Below, piece by piece: positions 8,092-16,852 of a stretch of 35,184 bases of DNA. Source of the stretch: Helicobacteraceae bacterium (GTDB lineage: Bacteria; Campylobacterota; Campylobacteria; Campylobacterales; Sulfurimonadaceae); assembly GCA_027052175.1 (NCBI GenBank), contig JALUFE010000076.1:1-35184 (forward strand), given 5' to 3'. A program made the position numbers and the translations under genes. The notes under the pieces are model-generated. The model made no database searches. It saw nothing but the letters and a program-made list of their open reading frames with translations, and was not told the origin of the DNA. Positions within the stretch are counted from its first letter, which is position 1. Each line of letters opens with the position of its first letter.

Positions 8092-8945
8092 CAGTCCTCT
8101 TTTACGATTAGTTTGAGATATTTTTTCGGGGTCGCCGCTTTCATCGCACGTGCCAGCCAGCGAATCTGGAAATAGGCTGCACCGCTGTCACGCAGCGAAA
8201 AGTAGTTCTTCAAGCTTCTGAGATTGAACGTCACGACCATATCGACCTTCCAGTTGTCAGTAACGATATGTTTGAAAGCATCGCCAACATTTCGCTTCTT
8301 TTTGCCGCTTTGCAGCGCCTCGAAAAGTGCTTCGCTGTTGGCCTGAAACTCGTCAAGCAGCGGCAGTGAACTTTTGGCAACCGCTTTGAGAAAAAAGTCA
8401 TCGAGCCTTTTTCGCTGAAATTCCAATTTATTGAACATCGTCTCTATTTCGATACGATTGTACGCTTCCTCCGCCGTTACCAGCATATCGAAACCGTTTA
8501 CCTTCCGAAAGAAAAATTCCTGTGGCTCGACATCTTCCAGACTCGCTACATAGGCATTGATGACACTGCTCATCGTATAACGGGTACTACGTACACTTAT
8601 GGCCTGCAGACGGTGTCTGGCATGCTCCTGCAACACTCCTCGCGATGTGCCGCGAATCAGGTAACTGAGGTTGGTGTGTTCCAAGATAGAGTGGTGAAAA
8701 TAGGTCCATGCAAGATCGTCGAGAAGTTTCGAGTCGTCTATGGCGCTGAGCTCCCTGAGGGCTTCTTCTGTTGGCAGTTCATCCTCAAGCGACTGCACAA
8801 CTTCGTTTTCACTGCTGCAAAAGGAGTCATAGCAGGTGCGTGCAGCCACTTCACTGACACCGATGCCGCTCTCCGCAAGCAGAACTACACTCGGTTTACG
8901 ATATCGTATGCCCTCAATCGTTTCAAATTCGCTCTCTTGGCTCAC
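8091..8945 (-). CDS. thyX: Flavin-dependent thymidylate synthase ThyX
   Basis: ThyX makes dTMP from dUMP using methylene-tetrahydrofolate, FAD and NADPH. The signature region reads RHRLQAISVRSTRYT. It keeps RHR and the distal Ser, Arg and Tyr of the ThyX motif but has Ala where the first Ser is usual. HHSILEHTNLSYLIRG upstream and FNLRSLKNYFSLRDSGAAYFQIR downstream are the other conserved blocks. The 284-residue length is at the long end, as I recall for Campylobacterota. The start is GTG after GAGGAAACAG. FolE in this window feeds the folate it uses. Confidence 0.93.
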   Translation of the reverse strand: MSQESEFETIEGIRYRKPSVVLLAESGIGVSEVAARTCYDSFCSSENEVVQSLEDELPTEEALRELSAIDDSKLLDDLAWTYFHHSILEHTNLSYLIRGTSRGVLQEHARHRLQAISVRSTRYTMSSVINAYVASLEDVEPQEFFFRKVNGFDMLVTAEEAYNRIEIETMFNKLEFQRKRLDDFFLKAVAKSSLPLLDEFQANSEALFEALQSGKKKRNVGDAFKHIVTDNWKVDMVVTFNLRSLKNYFSLRDSGAAYFQIRWLARAMKAATPKKYLKLIVKED

Positions 8946-8980
8946 ACCTGTTTCCTCATCAAAAATTTTCTAATTATACC

Positions 8981-9622
8981 CTATTTTTCCACACCATCAA
9001 GTATGGGAACGAAGTCGCACTCTTCGAGTTCTTCCTTTTCAATGCGCTCTCCATGCTTGTAAAAACGGGTGATAATCTGCTTCTCTTTGATCTGAAGCGG
9101 AGCTACGAGCATGCCATCCTCTGCAAGCTGATCAAAAATCCTCTGAGGAATCATCTTTGCAGTGGCGGAAAAAAGAATGCGATCATAGGGAGCGTACTGT
9201 ATCCAGCCGTTTTGACCGTCATCGGTACGCACATGAACATTTTGATAACCAAGCGCTCTAAAGCGGCTCTTGGCTTCAAGCACCAGCTGCTCTATACGCT
9301 CGATCGTAAAAACACCGCGAAAAAGATGACTCAAAACCGCAGCCTGATAGCCGCTGCCGCATCCAATTTCAAGTACTCTGTCGACCCCTATGGGTGCCAG
9401 ATATTCCGTCATCTTCGCTACCGTCAAAGGAGAGCTGATAAACTGCGCCCCGGCTATGGGCAACGCATCGAGTTTATAGGCGATACGCTCGAAACCTTTG
9501 GGTACAAAAAGCTCGCGCGGTGTGGCGGCTATGGCTTCTTTGACTCTTTGTGTCAGCGGAAAAATTTTCTCTATCTCCTCCGCCATTTTCTGCGACCTGC
9601 GCAGCTGTAATTCCAAATTCAC
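8981..9622 (-). CDS. pcm: Protein-L-isoaspartate O-methyltransferase
   Basis: PCM methylates isoaspartyl residues formed by protein ageing, starting their repair. The 213-residue protein has the SAM-binding motif VLEIGCGSGYQAAVLSHL and the family's preceding block AGAQFISSPLTVAKMTE; FVPKGFERIAYKLDALPI near the N-terminus is also typical. The start is GTG, one base after the stop of the nitrilase gene, with GGGGAG upstream, so translation is probably coupled. thyX follows after 35 bases. Confidence 0.93.
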   Translation of the reverse strand: MNLELQLRRSQKMAEEIEKIFPLTQRVKEAIAATPRELFVPKGFERIAYKLDALPIAGAQFISSPLTVAKMTEYLAPIGVDRVLEIGCGSGYQAAVLSHLFRGVFTIERIEQLVLEAKSRFRALGYQNVHVRTDDGQNGWIQYAPYDRILFSATAKMIPQRIFDQLAEDGMLVAPLQIKEKQIITRFYKHGERIEKEELEECDFVPILDGVEK

Positions 9623-9623
9623 A

Positions 9624-10355
9624 CTACTCCCCTATCCCGATGTCCATATAGCGGCGCATCTTCTTGATCTCGTTTTTGTCAAACTTTTTGAGTAAAATAT
9701 CTCGCTTCCCGTTACGCTCGTCGATGCCAAAAGGAGAAACAATGCCGCTTTGGGCATTGCACTCCTCGTTGCGATTGTCGCTGCAGACCACATAACACTC
9801 GTTCATAACGGCAAGCGCATTTGTAAGCGTGAGATAGTTCCGCTCTCGTATCTTCCCCCACCAGCTCGGTGCGGCGATGATATCCGCTCCTTCTAACTGC
9901 ATCCACAGTTTTTTGAAGCGCAGTTCGAAGCAGATCAAAATGCCGAGCTTCACGCCCGCCACCTCAAATATCATGATATCCGTTTCCTCTCCTGCATCGA
10001 AGTAGCGATGCTCGTCACCGAACTTGAAAAGCTTCGCTTTTGCCTGTCTTCGAAGTATAGCACCGTCATACAACACATAAGCGAAGTTCTTCGCCCCATC
10101 CCCGTCACGCTGCAGTAACGTCAGTATAACCGTTTTGTTTTTGGAGGCTTCTGTAAGTTTTGGTAGTGCGACCTCGGCAAAATCGAGCGCCGCTTCGAAG
10201 TTTTCATAGTCATACCCTGTCAGACAGACCTCACCTGCTACCACAAGTGAATTCTCCGGGCACCTGTCAATCAGGTCAAGGAGTCTATGCAGATTGTGGT
10301 CATACTCTTTCGTCGTCTCAAACAGAAGCGTACAGAGCTTAGAAATCGTCGTCAA
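9624..10355 (-). CDS. Carbon-nitrogen hydrolase (nitrilase superfamily)
   Basis: The 243-residue protein has the Glu-Lys-Cys triad of the superfamily: Glu in [12 protein letters not shown], Lys in [14 protein letters not shown] and Cys in [15 protein letters not shown]. The chemistry is hydrolysis of a nonpeptide C-N bond, but the substrate (an omega-amide, carbamoyl compound or deaminated glutathione are options) cannot be told. The start is TTG and overlaps the nrdB end by 17 bases; no better start or strong ribosome site is visible, so the N-terminus is uncertain. It is probably coexpressed with nrdB and pcm. Confidence 0.85.
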   Translation of the reverse strand: MTTISKLCTLLFETTKEYDHNLHRLLDLIDRCPENSLVVAGEVCLTGYDYENFEAALDFAEVALPKLTEASKNKTVILTLLQRDGDGAKNFAYVLYDGAILRRQAKAKLFKFGDEHRYFDAGEETDIMIFEVAGVKLGILICFELRFKKLWMQLEGADIIAAPSWWGKIRERNYLTLTNALAVMNECYVVCSDNRNEECNAQSGIVSPFGIDERNGKRDILLKKFDKNEIKKMRRYMDIGIGE

Positions 10356-11367
10356 AGCTGAGGCTGCCTTTGGAGTAGTTCGCTACGGTGCCTTCGAAGA
10401 AATTGGTCTTCTGGTCGTTGAACTTGGCAAAATCATCCACCCACTTGATAGGGTGTTTGACGTTATACAGCGGCTCGAAACCGACAGCATTGAGTCTTTC
10501 GTCGGCAAGGTACTTGATATACTGTTCTATAATCTCGTCGGTAAGACCAAGAATCTGCCCCTGCGTGATATATTTGCCCCACTGGGTCTCAAGCTCGACG
10601 GCATTTTTGAACATCTCGATGACCTCGGATTTTAGCTCCTCTGTAAAGAGATCGGGACGCTCTTTTTTGAGGGTATTGATGATGTTTTGAAAAAGTACGA
10701 GATGGGTTACCTCGTCACGCTGGATAAAACGGATCATCTGCGCGCTTCCAAGCATTTTACCGCTTCGGGCCAACGTGTAAATGTAGGTAAAGCCACTGTA
10801 GAAGTAAATCCCCTCAAGAATCTGGTTGGCAAAACAGGCTTTGACGAAATTATGCTCGGTCGGATCTTTTGCAAGTTCTTCATAGACTCTGGCTATCGCA
10901 TCGTTCTTGTGCTTGAGCATCATGTCGCGCCGCCACAGTTCATATATCTCTTCGGTATTAGTCGAAATGGAATCCACCATAACCGCATAACTTTGGGAAT
11001 GGAGCGCTTCCTCGAAGCTTTGACGTACCAAGATAAGGTTGACTTCGGGCGCAGTGACATAGGGGTTGACATTGTCGATAAGGTTGTTTGTCTGGAGCGA
11101 ATCCATAAAGATAAGCTGCGAAAGCGCTTTGTCGTACGCCGTCTTCTCCGCATCGGTAAGATTTTTGTTATAGTCTACGACATCCCGCGTCATATCGACC
11201 TCTTTTGGGAACCATGTGTTGTTGAGCATCATCTCCCACAAATTGTATGCCCACTGATACTTGATATCGTTAAGCTCAAAAATACCCGTTGGATTACCGC
11301 CGAAAATCTTACGCTCGTTGGCTGTCTCTTTGGTGTTTGGGTTGTAGATCTGTTTTCTGTGCAGCAT
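10339..11367 (-). CDS. nrdB: Ribonucleoside-diphosphate reductase, beta subunit (class I)
   Basis: NrdB carries the diiron site and tyrosyl radical used by NrdA to reduce ribonucleotides. Ligands appear as Asp89 (FMDSLQ), Glu120 and His123 (EEALHSQSY), a Glu in [10 protein letters not shown], and Glu/His in [10 protein letters not shown]. Tyr127 in HSQSY is the radical tyrosine by comparison with E. coli. The length of 342 residues is normal. AGGAGA lies 8 bases before the ATG. nrdA is not in this window. It is the first gene of an eight-gene run that also includes thyX and dgt. Confidence 0.96.
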   Translation of the reverse strand: MLHRKQIYNPNTKETANERKIFGGNPTGIFELNDIKYQWAYNLWEMMLNNTWFPKEVDMTRDVVDYNKNLTDAEKTAYDKALSQLIFMDSLQTNNLIDNVNPYVTAPEVNLILVRQSFEEALHSQSYAVMVDSISTNTEEIYELWRRDMMLKHKNDAIARVYEELAKDPTEHNFVKACFANQILEGIYFYSGFTYIYTLARSGKMLGSAQMIRFIQRDEVTHLVLFQNIINTLKKERPDLFTEELKSEVIEMFKNAVELETQWGKYITQGQILGLTDEIIEQYIKYLADERLNAVGFEPLYNVKHPIKWVDDFAKFNDQKTNFFEGTVANYSKGSLSFDDDF

Positions 11368-11386
11368 AAGCGATTCTCCTGAAAAT

Positions 11387-11417
11387 TCTTTATAAAAAGT
11401 TGGGCTCTTTATAAAAA
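11387..11417. promoter_or_regulatory. Twin direct repeat in the nrdB upstream region
   Basis: TCTTTATAAAAA occurs twice, at 11387 and 11406, 19 bases apart, directly upstream of nrdB. On the nrdB strand each copy contains TTTATA/TATAAA, so one may be the -10 and the pair may be a regulator site. It does not match the NrdR box consensus I know. Confidence 0.35.
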
Positions 11418-11458
11418 ATTCTGTCTGACATTTTAGTGAATTTTAGATTAAATATAGG

Positions 11459-11464
11459 TATAAT
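11459..11464 (+). promoter_or_regulatory. -10 box of purT
   Basis: TATAAT is 33 bases before the purT ATG and follows an A/T-rich tract. No convincing -35 is visible, as is usual in this phylum. Confidence 0.5.
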
Positions 11465-11497
11465 TGGAGTAATTTTTTTCATAAGGAAAATCAAACG

Positions 11498-12661
11498 ATG
11501 GAATTTAGCGCACCACTCAAAAGCAACTCCACAAAGATCATGCTTCTCGGATCGGGAGAACTCGGCAAAGAGGTCGCCATAGAGGCACAAAGACTCGGTC
11601 TTGAAGTCATCGCGATTGACCGCTACCAAAACGCTCCGGCACACCATGTCGCTCACAGAGCACACGTGGTCGATATGCAAAACAAGGAGGCGGTACTTGA
11701 GATCGTCCGTCGTGAGAAGCCCGATTTCATTCTACCCGAGATCGAGGCTATCAGCATCGACGCACTCTTCGAAGCTGAAAAAGAGGGCTTTCATGTCATC
11801 CCAAACGCAGAAGCGGTCAACAAGACGATGAACCGTAAAAACATTCGCGTCTTTGCCGCCGAGGAGCTGGGGCTAAAAACCAGTCCGTACGTTTTTGTCA
11901 AAAGCTATGAGGAGCTTGTCGCAGCCGGCGAAAAGGTCGGATACCCGTGTGTCATCAAGCCCGTTATGAGCTCCTCCGGTCATGGACAGAGCATCGCAAG
12001 AAAGCCTGAAGATATGCAAAATTCCTGGGAGATCGCCAAAGAGGCGCGCGGCGATGCGAGTGAATTGATCGTAGAGGGGTTTGTGGACTTCGACTATGAG
12101 ATCACGATGCTCACAGCTCGAAACGAAAAAGAGACGGTCTTTTGCGAACCTATAGGCCATGAACAGCGAGACGGAGATTATGTCTTCTCCTGGCAGCCGA
12201 TGCAAATGAGCGAAGTCGCCAAACAAAAAGCGCAAGAAATCGCCAAAACGATCACTGACGGTCTCGGAGGTCGCGGTATCTTTGGAGTGGAGCTCTTCAT
12301 CAAAGGGGATGAAGTTTACTTCAGTGAAGTCTCCCCTCGCCCGCACGACACCGGAATGGTCACCCTCATCACTCAAAGCCAGAGCGAGTTCGCCCTGCAT
12401 CTGCGCGCCGTGCTTGGTCTGCCGCTTGGATTTGCCTTCTATGGGGATGGAGCGAGTGCCGCATACAAAGCCGAAAACGAAAGCTACGCTCCCGTAGTCG
12501 ATGTCAATGAAAGCATCTTCGATGAAAAGAGCTTCGTGCGCGTCTTCTCCAAGCCGGAATCCCATAAAGGGAGAAGAATGGCAGTCGTTTTAGTCTTTGA
12601 CACGGTGCAAAAGGCACTCTCCAAAGCAAGAGAACTTGTGACGAAAATACAGGACTGCTAA
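11498..12661 (+). CDS. purT: Formate-dependent GAR transformylase PurT
   Basis: PurT uses ATP and formate to formylate glycinamide ribonucleotide, the third step of purine synthesis, without folate. The 387-residue ATP-grasp protein shows [21 protein letters not shown] at the N-terminus, [18 protein letters not shown] in the ATP-binding region and [29 protein letters not shown] at the metal site. Its stop overlaps that of convergent purN, which catalyses the same step with formyl-tetrahydrofolate. An AAGGA 10 bases upstream serves the ATG. Confidence 0.96.
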   Translation: MEFSAPLKSNSTKIMLLGSGELGKEVAIEAQRLGLEVIAIDRYQNAPAHHVAHRAHVVDMQNKEAVLEIVRREKPDFILPEIEAISIDALFEAEKEGFHVIPNAEAVNKTMNRKNIRVFAAEELGLKTSPYVFVKSYEELVAAGEKVGYPCVIKPVMSSSGHGQSIARKPEDMQNSWEIAKEARGDASELIVEGFVDFDYEITMLTARNEKETVFCEPIGHEQRDGDYVFSWQPMQMSEVAKQKAQEIAKTITDGLGGRGIFGVELFIKGDEVYFSEVSPRPHDTGMVTLITQSQSEFALHLRAVLGLPLGFAFYGDGASAAYKAENESYAPVVDVNESIFDEKSFVRVFSKPESHKGRRMAVVLVFDTVQKALSKARELVTKIQDC

Positions 12662-13206
12662 GAAATTCTCTGCAAGGCCTCGATAAGCACTGCAGGTTCT
12701 ATCTGCTTTACAGCCGCTTCGAGCTTCTCGGCATCCCAAGAGGGATCGACGCGAAGACGTCTTTGCAAAATGATTTCCCCGCTGTCATACTCTTCATCGA
12801 CAAAATGCGCACTCACGCCGCTCTCCCTCTCACCAGCCGCGAGAACCGCCTCATGAACTTTTCTGCCGTACATTCCCGTTCCCCCGAATTTCGGCAGCAG
12901 TGAAGGGTGTGTGTTGACGATGCGACGGGGATAGCGCCTTATAAGCTCTTTTGAAATTTTTTTCATATAACCCGCAAGGATAACGAGATCAATATCATGC
13001 TCTTCTAATTTCTCTAAAATAGTCCCTGTCACTCTATGCGGATAGAGTCTTTCGTTGACAACTTCGCAGACAATTCCGTTGGCTTGTGCCCTTTGTATAA
13101 CAGAAGCGTTTGAATTGTTTGTTATGATGAGTTTTATATTGAAACCGGCTCGCAAAAGTGGTTCCAGCACCGATCCGTTATGAGAAGCAAAAAGTGCAAT
13201 ATTCAA
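12658..13206 (-). CDS. purN: Folate-dependent GAR transformylase PurN
   Basis: PurN transfers a formyl group from 10-formyltetrahydrofolate to glycinamide ribonucleotide. The 182-residue protein has [17 protein letters not shown] with the catalytic His of the HPSLLP block, and [17 protein letters not shown] with the conserved Asp. Its N-terminus ([15 protein letters not shown]) is a slightly divergent form of the usual SGNGSN loop. The start is TTG, about 8 bases after AAAGG. It is transcribed toward purT and ends in it. Confidence 0.92.
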   Translation of the reverse strand: MNIALFASHNGSVLEPLLRAGFNIKLIITNNSNASVIQRAQANGIVCEVVNERLYPHRVTGTILEKLEEHDIDLVILAGYMKKISKELIRRYPRRIVNTHPSLLPKFGGTGMYGRKVHEAVLAAGERESGVSAHFVDEEYDSGEIILQRRLRVDPSWDAEKLEAAVKQIEPAVLIEALQRIS

Positions 13207-13227
13207 TACTTACCTTTTTTTGATAGC

Positions 13228-13235
13228 ATTATACA
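13228..13235. promoter_or_regulatory. Overlapping divergent -10 boxes, purN and hydroxyacid dehydrogenase
   Basis: ATTATACA reads TATAAT on the minus strand, preceded by TTTTG (extended -10), and TATACA on the plus strand. The minus box lies 22 bases before the purN TTG, the plus box 20 bases before the dehydrogenase ATG. RNA polymerase could occupy only one direction at a time. Confidence 0.45.
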
Positions 13236-13254
13236 AAATTTACGAGGACAGAGG

Positions 13255-14181
13255 ATGAAAATAGTTTTACTCGATGCCATAACCTTTGGCGATACGGATT
13301 TAAGCGGCTTTGACAAACTCGGAGAAGTGACAATCTACCAAAAAACTCTGCCGCAGGAGACTTTGGAACGTATCAAAGAAACCGATGTGGTTGTAACGAA
13401 CAAAGTGGTCATTACAAAAGAAGTGATGCAACAATGTCCAAATCTCAAACTCATTGCCATTGCCGCAACAGGTATGAACAATATCGATCTCGATGCAGCA
13501 CGAAGTCTTGGAATCGAAGTGAGAAACGTTGCAGGCTACTCCACCGCTTCGGTTGTCCAGCATACTTTTGCGATGCTGTTGTATCTGTTAGAGCATTCAA
13601 GATACTATGACGATGCGGTCAAAAGCGGCAGCTACTCCAGAAGCGGTGTCTTTACCGACGTGAGTCGTCCGTTTTGGGAAGTAGCAGGCAAAAAGTGGGG
13701 AATCATCGGACTTGGAGCAATCGGCAAAGGGGTCGCCGAAGCGGCTTCCGCCTTTGGAGCCGAAATCCTCTACTACTCCACAAGCGGCAAAAACAGCTTC
13801 GCGAAGTATAAAAGAGTGGAACTTGACGAACTGCTCCAAGAATGCAGTATCGTTTCCGTCCATGCTCCACTGAACGAACGGACCAAAAATCTGTTAGGGT
13901 ATGAAAAACTTGTGAAAGTAAAAGAGGGAAGTATTATTCTCAATCTCGGCCGAGGAGGTATCATCGACGAAGCGGCGGCAGCGAAAATCGTCGACGAAAA
14001 GGAACTTTATATCGGTTTGGACGTCTTTGAAAAAGAGCCCTTGCCTAAGGACTCTCCTCTTTTACAGGTAGCACACAAAGAGCGTCTCTATCTCACACCG
14101 CACATCGCCTGGACAAGCAGGGAAGCCAGAGAAAAACTCATAAAAGGAGTCATCGCCAACATCAAAGAGATATGCTGTTAA
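13255..14181 (+). CDS. D-2-hydroxyacid dehydrogenase (hydroxypyruvate/glycerate type)
   Basis: The start at MKIVLLDAITFG gives 308 residues; the ORF track's earlier start lies inside purN. The nucleotide-binding motif reads GIIGLGAIGKGVAEAASAFGAEI. The family's catalytic residues are visible: Arg in NLGRGGIIDE, Glu in DVFEKEPL and His in LTPHIAWTS. This family reversibly reduces 2-keto acids with NAD(P)H; hydroxypyruvate/glycerate is the closest guess. GAGG lies directly upstream of the ATG. The 3' end overlaps the next gene by 10 bases. Confidence 0.9.
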   Translation: MKIVLLDAITFGDTDLSGFDKLGEVTIYQKTLPQETLERIKETDVVVTNKVVITKEVMQQCPNLKLIAIAATGMNNIDLDAARSLGIEVRNVAGYSTASVVQHTFAMLLYLLEHSRYYDDAVKSGSYSRSGVFTDVSRPFWEVAGKKWGIIGLGAIGKGVAEAASAFGAEILYYSTSGKNSFAKYKRVELDELLQECSIVSVHAPLNERTKNLLGYEKLVKVKEGSIILNLGRGGIIDEAAAAKIVDEKELYIGLDVFEKEPLPKDSPLLQVAHKERLYLTPHIAWTSREAREKLIKGVIANIKEICC

Positions 14182-14579
14182 CACTCTCGCTCTTTGGTGC
14201 TTCTTTCCTGGCGGCTACTATCCTCCCTTTTAGCAGTGAAGCAGCGCTCGTCGGTGCACTGCAGGAAGGGCTGTCACCCACTACTGCCCTGCTTGCAGCC
14301 TCCAGCGGCAATCTCCTTGCCATCATCCTCAACTACGCACTTGGCTACTTCCTCTATGAAAAGATGCACACCAAGCTCCACACCTCCAAAACAGGCAAAA
14401 AAGCCTACAAATGGGGACACAGATACGGCTACTACGCTTTGCTGCTTTCATGGCTACCTATCATTGGTGACCCACTTACGATTGTTGCCGGTTTGGTGCG
14501 GCTGAATTTTTGGTATTTTTTGCTGATAGCCGGCAGCTTAAGAGTGCTTCGTTACTATCTGATAATCATAAGCTTTTAA
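14172..14579 (+). CDS. yqaA: YqaA-like small membrane protein (DedA/VTT-related)
   Basis: The 135-residue protein has several hydrophobic segments and the pattern PFSSEAALVGAL, GNLLAIILNYALGYFLYEK, then YGYYALLLSWLPIIGDPLTIVAGL. The last block, with a charged residue in a proline-bounded re-entrant loop, is typical of the YqaA branch of DedA/SNARE-associated proteins. Relatives have been linked to lipid scrambling and envelope homeostasis, but this one's role is unknown. It overlaps the preceding dehydrogenase gene by 10 bases, so the two are probably coupled. Confidence 0.85.
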   Translation: MLLTLSLFGASFLAATILPFSSEAALVGALQEGLSPTTALLAASSGNLLAIILNYALGYFLYEKMHTKLHTSKTGKKAYKWGHRYGYYALLLSWLPIIGDPLTIVAGLVRLNFWYFLLIAGSLRVLRYYLIIISF

Positions 14580-14590
14580 ACAAAACCAAG

Positions 14591-14596
14591 TATAAT
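14591..14596 (+). promoter_or_regulatory. -10 box of the fumarate-reductase-like operon
   Basis: TATAAT lies 28 bases before the flavoprotein ATG, in the 45-base gap after yqaA, giving the flavoprotein/iron-sulfur/DUF1538 set its own promoter. Confidence 0.45.
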
Positions 14597-14624
14597 CACA
14601 AAAAACTACTATCAGTGAGTGAAA

Positions 14625-16133
14625 ATGGCAAAAGTTCTTATCATCGGTGCGGGCGGTGCGGCTCTCAGTGCTGCGATAGCGGCAAAACAAAGCGGTGCGG
14701 ATGTAACGGTCGTGACAAAAGAGTATCCGACACGCTCGCAGACCTGTATGGCACAGGGCGGCATCAACGCGGCTATCGGTGCAGACGACAGTATAGAAGC
14801 ACATATCGAAGATACACTCAAGTCCGCCAAAGGTCTGGCGGACATGAAAGCGGTAGAATTGATGTGTTCAAAAGCGCCTGAAGCTATTGGCTGGCTGGAC
14901 TCTATCGGTGTGCCTTTCTCGCGTACTGAAGATGGGCATATTGCACAGCGACGACTAGGTGGTGCATCACACTCAAGAGCCTGTTATGCACAGGATTATA
15001 CGGGTTTGAAGATACTTCATACACTCTATGACTACGCTAACAAACTGGATATCGAGTTTGTAAACGAGCGTTTTTTGCTTGATCTGTTAGTAGAAAACGG
15101 CAGAGCCTACGGTGCACTCTTTTTGAACATCAAAACAGGAGAAGTCGAAGCCATCACTGCTGACAGTGTCATCCTCGCAACCGGCGGTTACTCCAAACTC
15201 TACCATAGCCACTCCACCAACTCCAAAGCTGCCACTGGTGATGGCATAGCTGCAGCGGCAAGAGCGGGAGCGAAGCTCTCTAATATGGAGTTCGTGCAGT
15301 TTCACCCGACAGCCCTCAAAAGCTCGGCCATTTTGATAAGCGAGAGTGCCAGAGGGGCAGGCGGGAAACTGCTTAACTCCAAAGGGGAACGCTTTGTAGA
15401 GGAACTAAAACCCCGCGATGAGGTAAGCCTTGCCATCTACAAAGAGATGCAAAAAGGAGAGGATATCACTCTCGATATCACCCATCTTGGAGAAGCGTTC
15501 ATCGAAGAGAAGCTGCCGCAGGAGCGCAAACTCGCCATCCTCTATGAGGGAGTCGACCCCGTCAATGATCCACTGCCTATCAAACCTGCCGCTCACTATA
15601 CGATGGGCGGCATAGCGGTCGATCTTGCTATGCAAAGCAGCATAGAAGGGCTTTATGCCGTTGGGGAGTGCAGCGAGTCGCGCGTACATGGTGCCAACCG
15701 GCTTGGAGGCAACTCACTGCTTGAGATCGTTGTTTTTGGAAAGATAGCCGGAGAGAATGCAGTCAAACAGCTAAACAAAGAGCCGCTCGATCCCGCCAAA
15801 GCGATCAAAACGGCAGAAACAAAACTGCAGCGACTTTTCGATGCCAAACCGCAAGAGAATTTTTACGATACCAGAGCCAAGCTTGGTGATCTTTTCTACA
15901 CCAAATGTGGTATAGAACGTAACGCCAAGGAGCTAAAAGAGCTGCTTGCATTCATTACAGATATCAAGACAAACAAAGAGTACTTCGGCATCATCGACAA
16001 AAACAGAGCCTACAACACCAACCTCATCAACTATCTCGAGTTTGAAAATCTTTTGCAGGTTGCCGAGTCTGTAGCGAAAGGGGCACTGGAAAATGAAACA
16101 AGCACAGGGGCACACAGAAGGAGTGACGTATGA
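14625..16133 (+). CDS. Soluble fumarate reductase/succinate dehydrogenase-like flavoprotein
   Basis: The 502-residue FAD protein belongs to the SdhA/FrdA superfamily. Visible blocks are the dinucleotide fold VLIIGAGGAALSAAIAAK, the substrate-site segments SARGAGGKLLNSKGERF and AAHYTMGGIAVD, and ESRVHGANRLGGNSL. In classical enzymes a His in RSHTxAA(Q/E)GG carries covalent FAD; here the block is RSQTCMAQGG, so Gln39 replaces it and FAD should be noncovalent. FSRTEDGHIAQRRLGGASHSR resembles, from memory, the thiol:fumarate reductase flavoprotein TfrA. There is no Tat signal, so it is cytoplasmic, unlike periplasmic MfrA. A GTG at 14619 is an alternative start; GAG spacing favours the ATG. It overlaps the iron-sulfur gene by ATGA. 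Confidence 0.88.
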   Translation: MAKVLIIGAGGAALSAAIAAKQSGADVTVVTKEYPTRSQTCMAQGGINAAIGADDSIEAHIEDTLKSAKGLADMKAVELMCSKAPEAIGWLDSIGVPFSRTEDGHIAQRRLGGASHSRACYAQDYTGLKILHTLYDYANKLDIEFVNERFLLDLLVENGRAYGALFLNIKTGEVEAITADSVILATGGYSKLYHSHSTNSKAATGDGIAAAARAGAKLSNMEFVQFHPTALKSSAILISESARGAGGKLLNSKGERFVEELKPRDEVSLAIYKEMQKGEDITLDITHLGEAFIEEKLPQERKLAILYEGVDPVNDPLPIKPAAHYTMGGIAVDLAMQSSIEGLYAVGECSESRVHGANRLGGNSLLEIVVFGKIAGENAVKQLNKEPLDPAKAIKTAETKLQRLFDAKPQENFYDTRAKLGDLFYTKCGIERNAKELKELLAFITDIKTNKEYFGIIDKNRAYNTNLINYLEFENLLQVAESVAKGALENETSTGAHRRSDV

Positions 16134-16843
16134 AGATCAAAGTCCAAAGAGAAAATGAACTGACAGAGTATGAAGTAGAGAGTGTGCTCACCCTTCTTGA
16201 AGCGCTCGAGCAGATCAAATCCGCTCAGGATGCTTCGCTTGCCTTCACGCACGGATGCCGCAGCAGTGTCTGTGGCAGCTGTGCCGTGCGAGTCAACGGC
16301 AAAGAGGTACTCGCCTGCGCACACAAAGTCCAAGAGGGCGATGTCGTAGAGCCGCTTCGTAACCTCCCTGTCGTGCGTGATTTGGTCGTAGATATGGAGC
16401 GCTCATTGCAGACGAACAAGCGTTCACATGCCTATCTTGAGCGCTACAACGAAGTCTCGCTTACCCACGAGGATGAAAAGCTCAATGCACTTCAAAGCGA
16501 CTGCATCCTCTGCAACTCCTGTTACAGCGTCTGTCCTGTTTATAGTGTGAACGAAGATTTTTTGGGACCGTTCGCACTTACTCGTGTCTGGAAATATGTC
16601 AGTGACAAGCGCGAAGGTAAACCAAAACCAAAGATCGACGCCATCCAACAAAACGGCGTATGGGACTGCACACTCTGCAACGAGTGCACACTTGTGTGCC
16701 CACAGGGTATTTCCCCCAAGCAGGATATCGAAAAGCTGCGTGCGAAGTCAGCGCAGTTTGGCTATATGGATCCTAACTTCGGATCGTTTGGCGGAGGATT
16801 CGAGAGCTTTGGCGGTGGCTTTGACGGCTCGCCGCAATTTTAA
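16130..16843 (+). CDS. Iron-sulfur subunit of the fumarate-reductase-like complex
   Basis: The 237-residue partner has a plant-type [2Fe-2S] site (Cys43, 48, 51, 63), then two full CxxCxxCxxxCP motifs (Cys125-135 and Cys180-190). Classical SdhB/FrdB has a non-Cys residue at the second position of the last motif and holds [3Fe-4S]; four cysteines here predict a second [4Fe-4S], as I recall for E-type succinate dehydrogenases and TfrB relatives. It is about the size of normal SdhB and lacks the CCG domain. The C-terminal 25 residues are Gly/Phe-rich with SFGGGF repeated. No membrane subunit follows, so the electron donor is open. Confidence 0.9.
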   Translation: MKIKVQRENELTEYEVESVLTLLEALEQIKSAQDASLAFTHGCRSSVCGSCAVRVNGKEVLACAHKVQEGDVVEPLRNLPVVRDLVVDMERSLQTNKRSHAYLERYNEVSLTHEDEKLNALQSDCILCNSCYSVCPVYSVNEDFLGPFALTRVWKYVSDKREGKPKPKIDAIQQNGVWDCTLCNECTLVCPQGISPKQDIEKLRAKSAQFGYMDPNFGSFGGGFESFGGGFDGSPQF

Positions 16844-16852
16844 GGATAAAAG

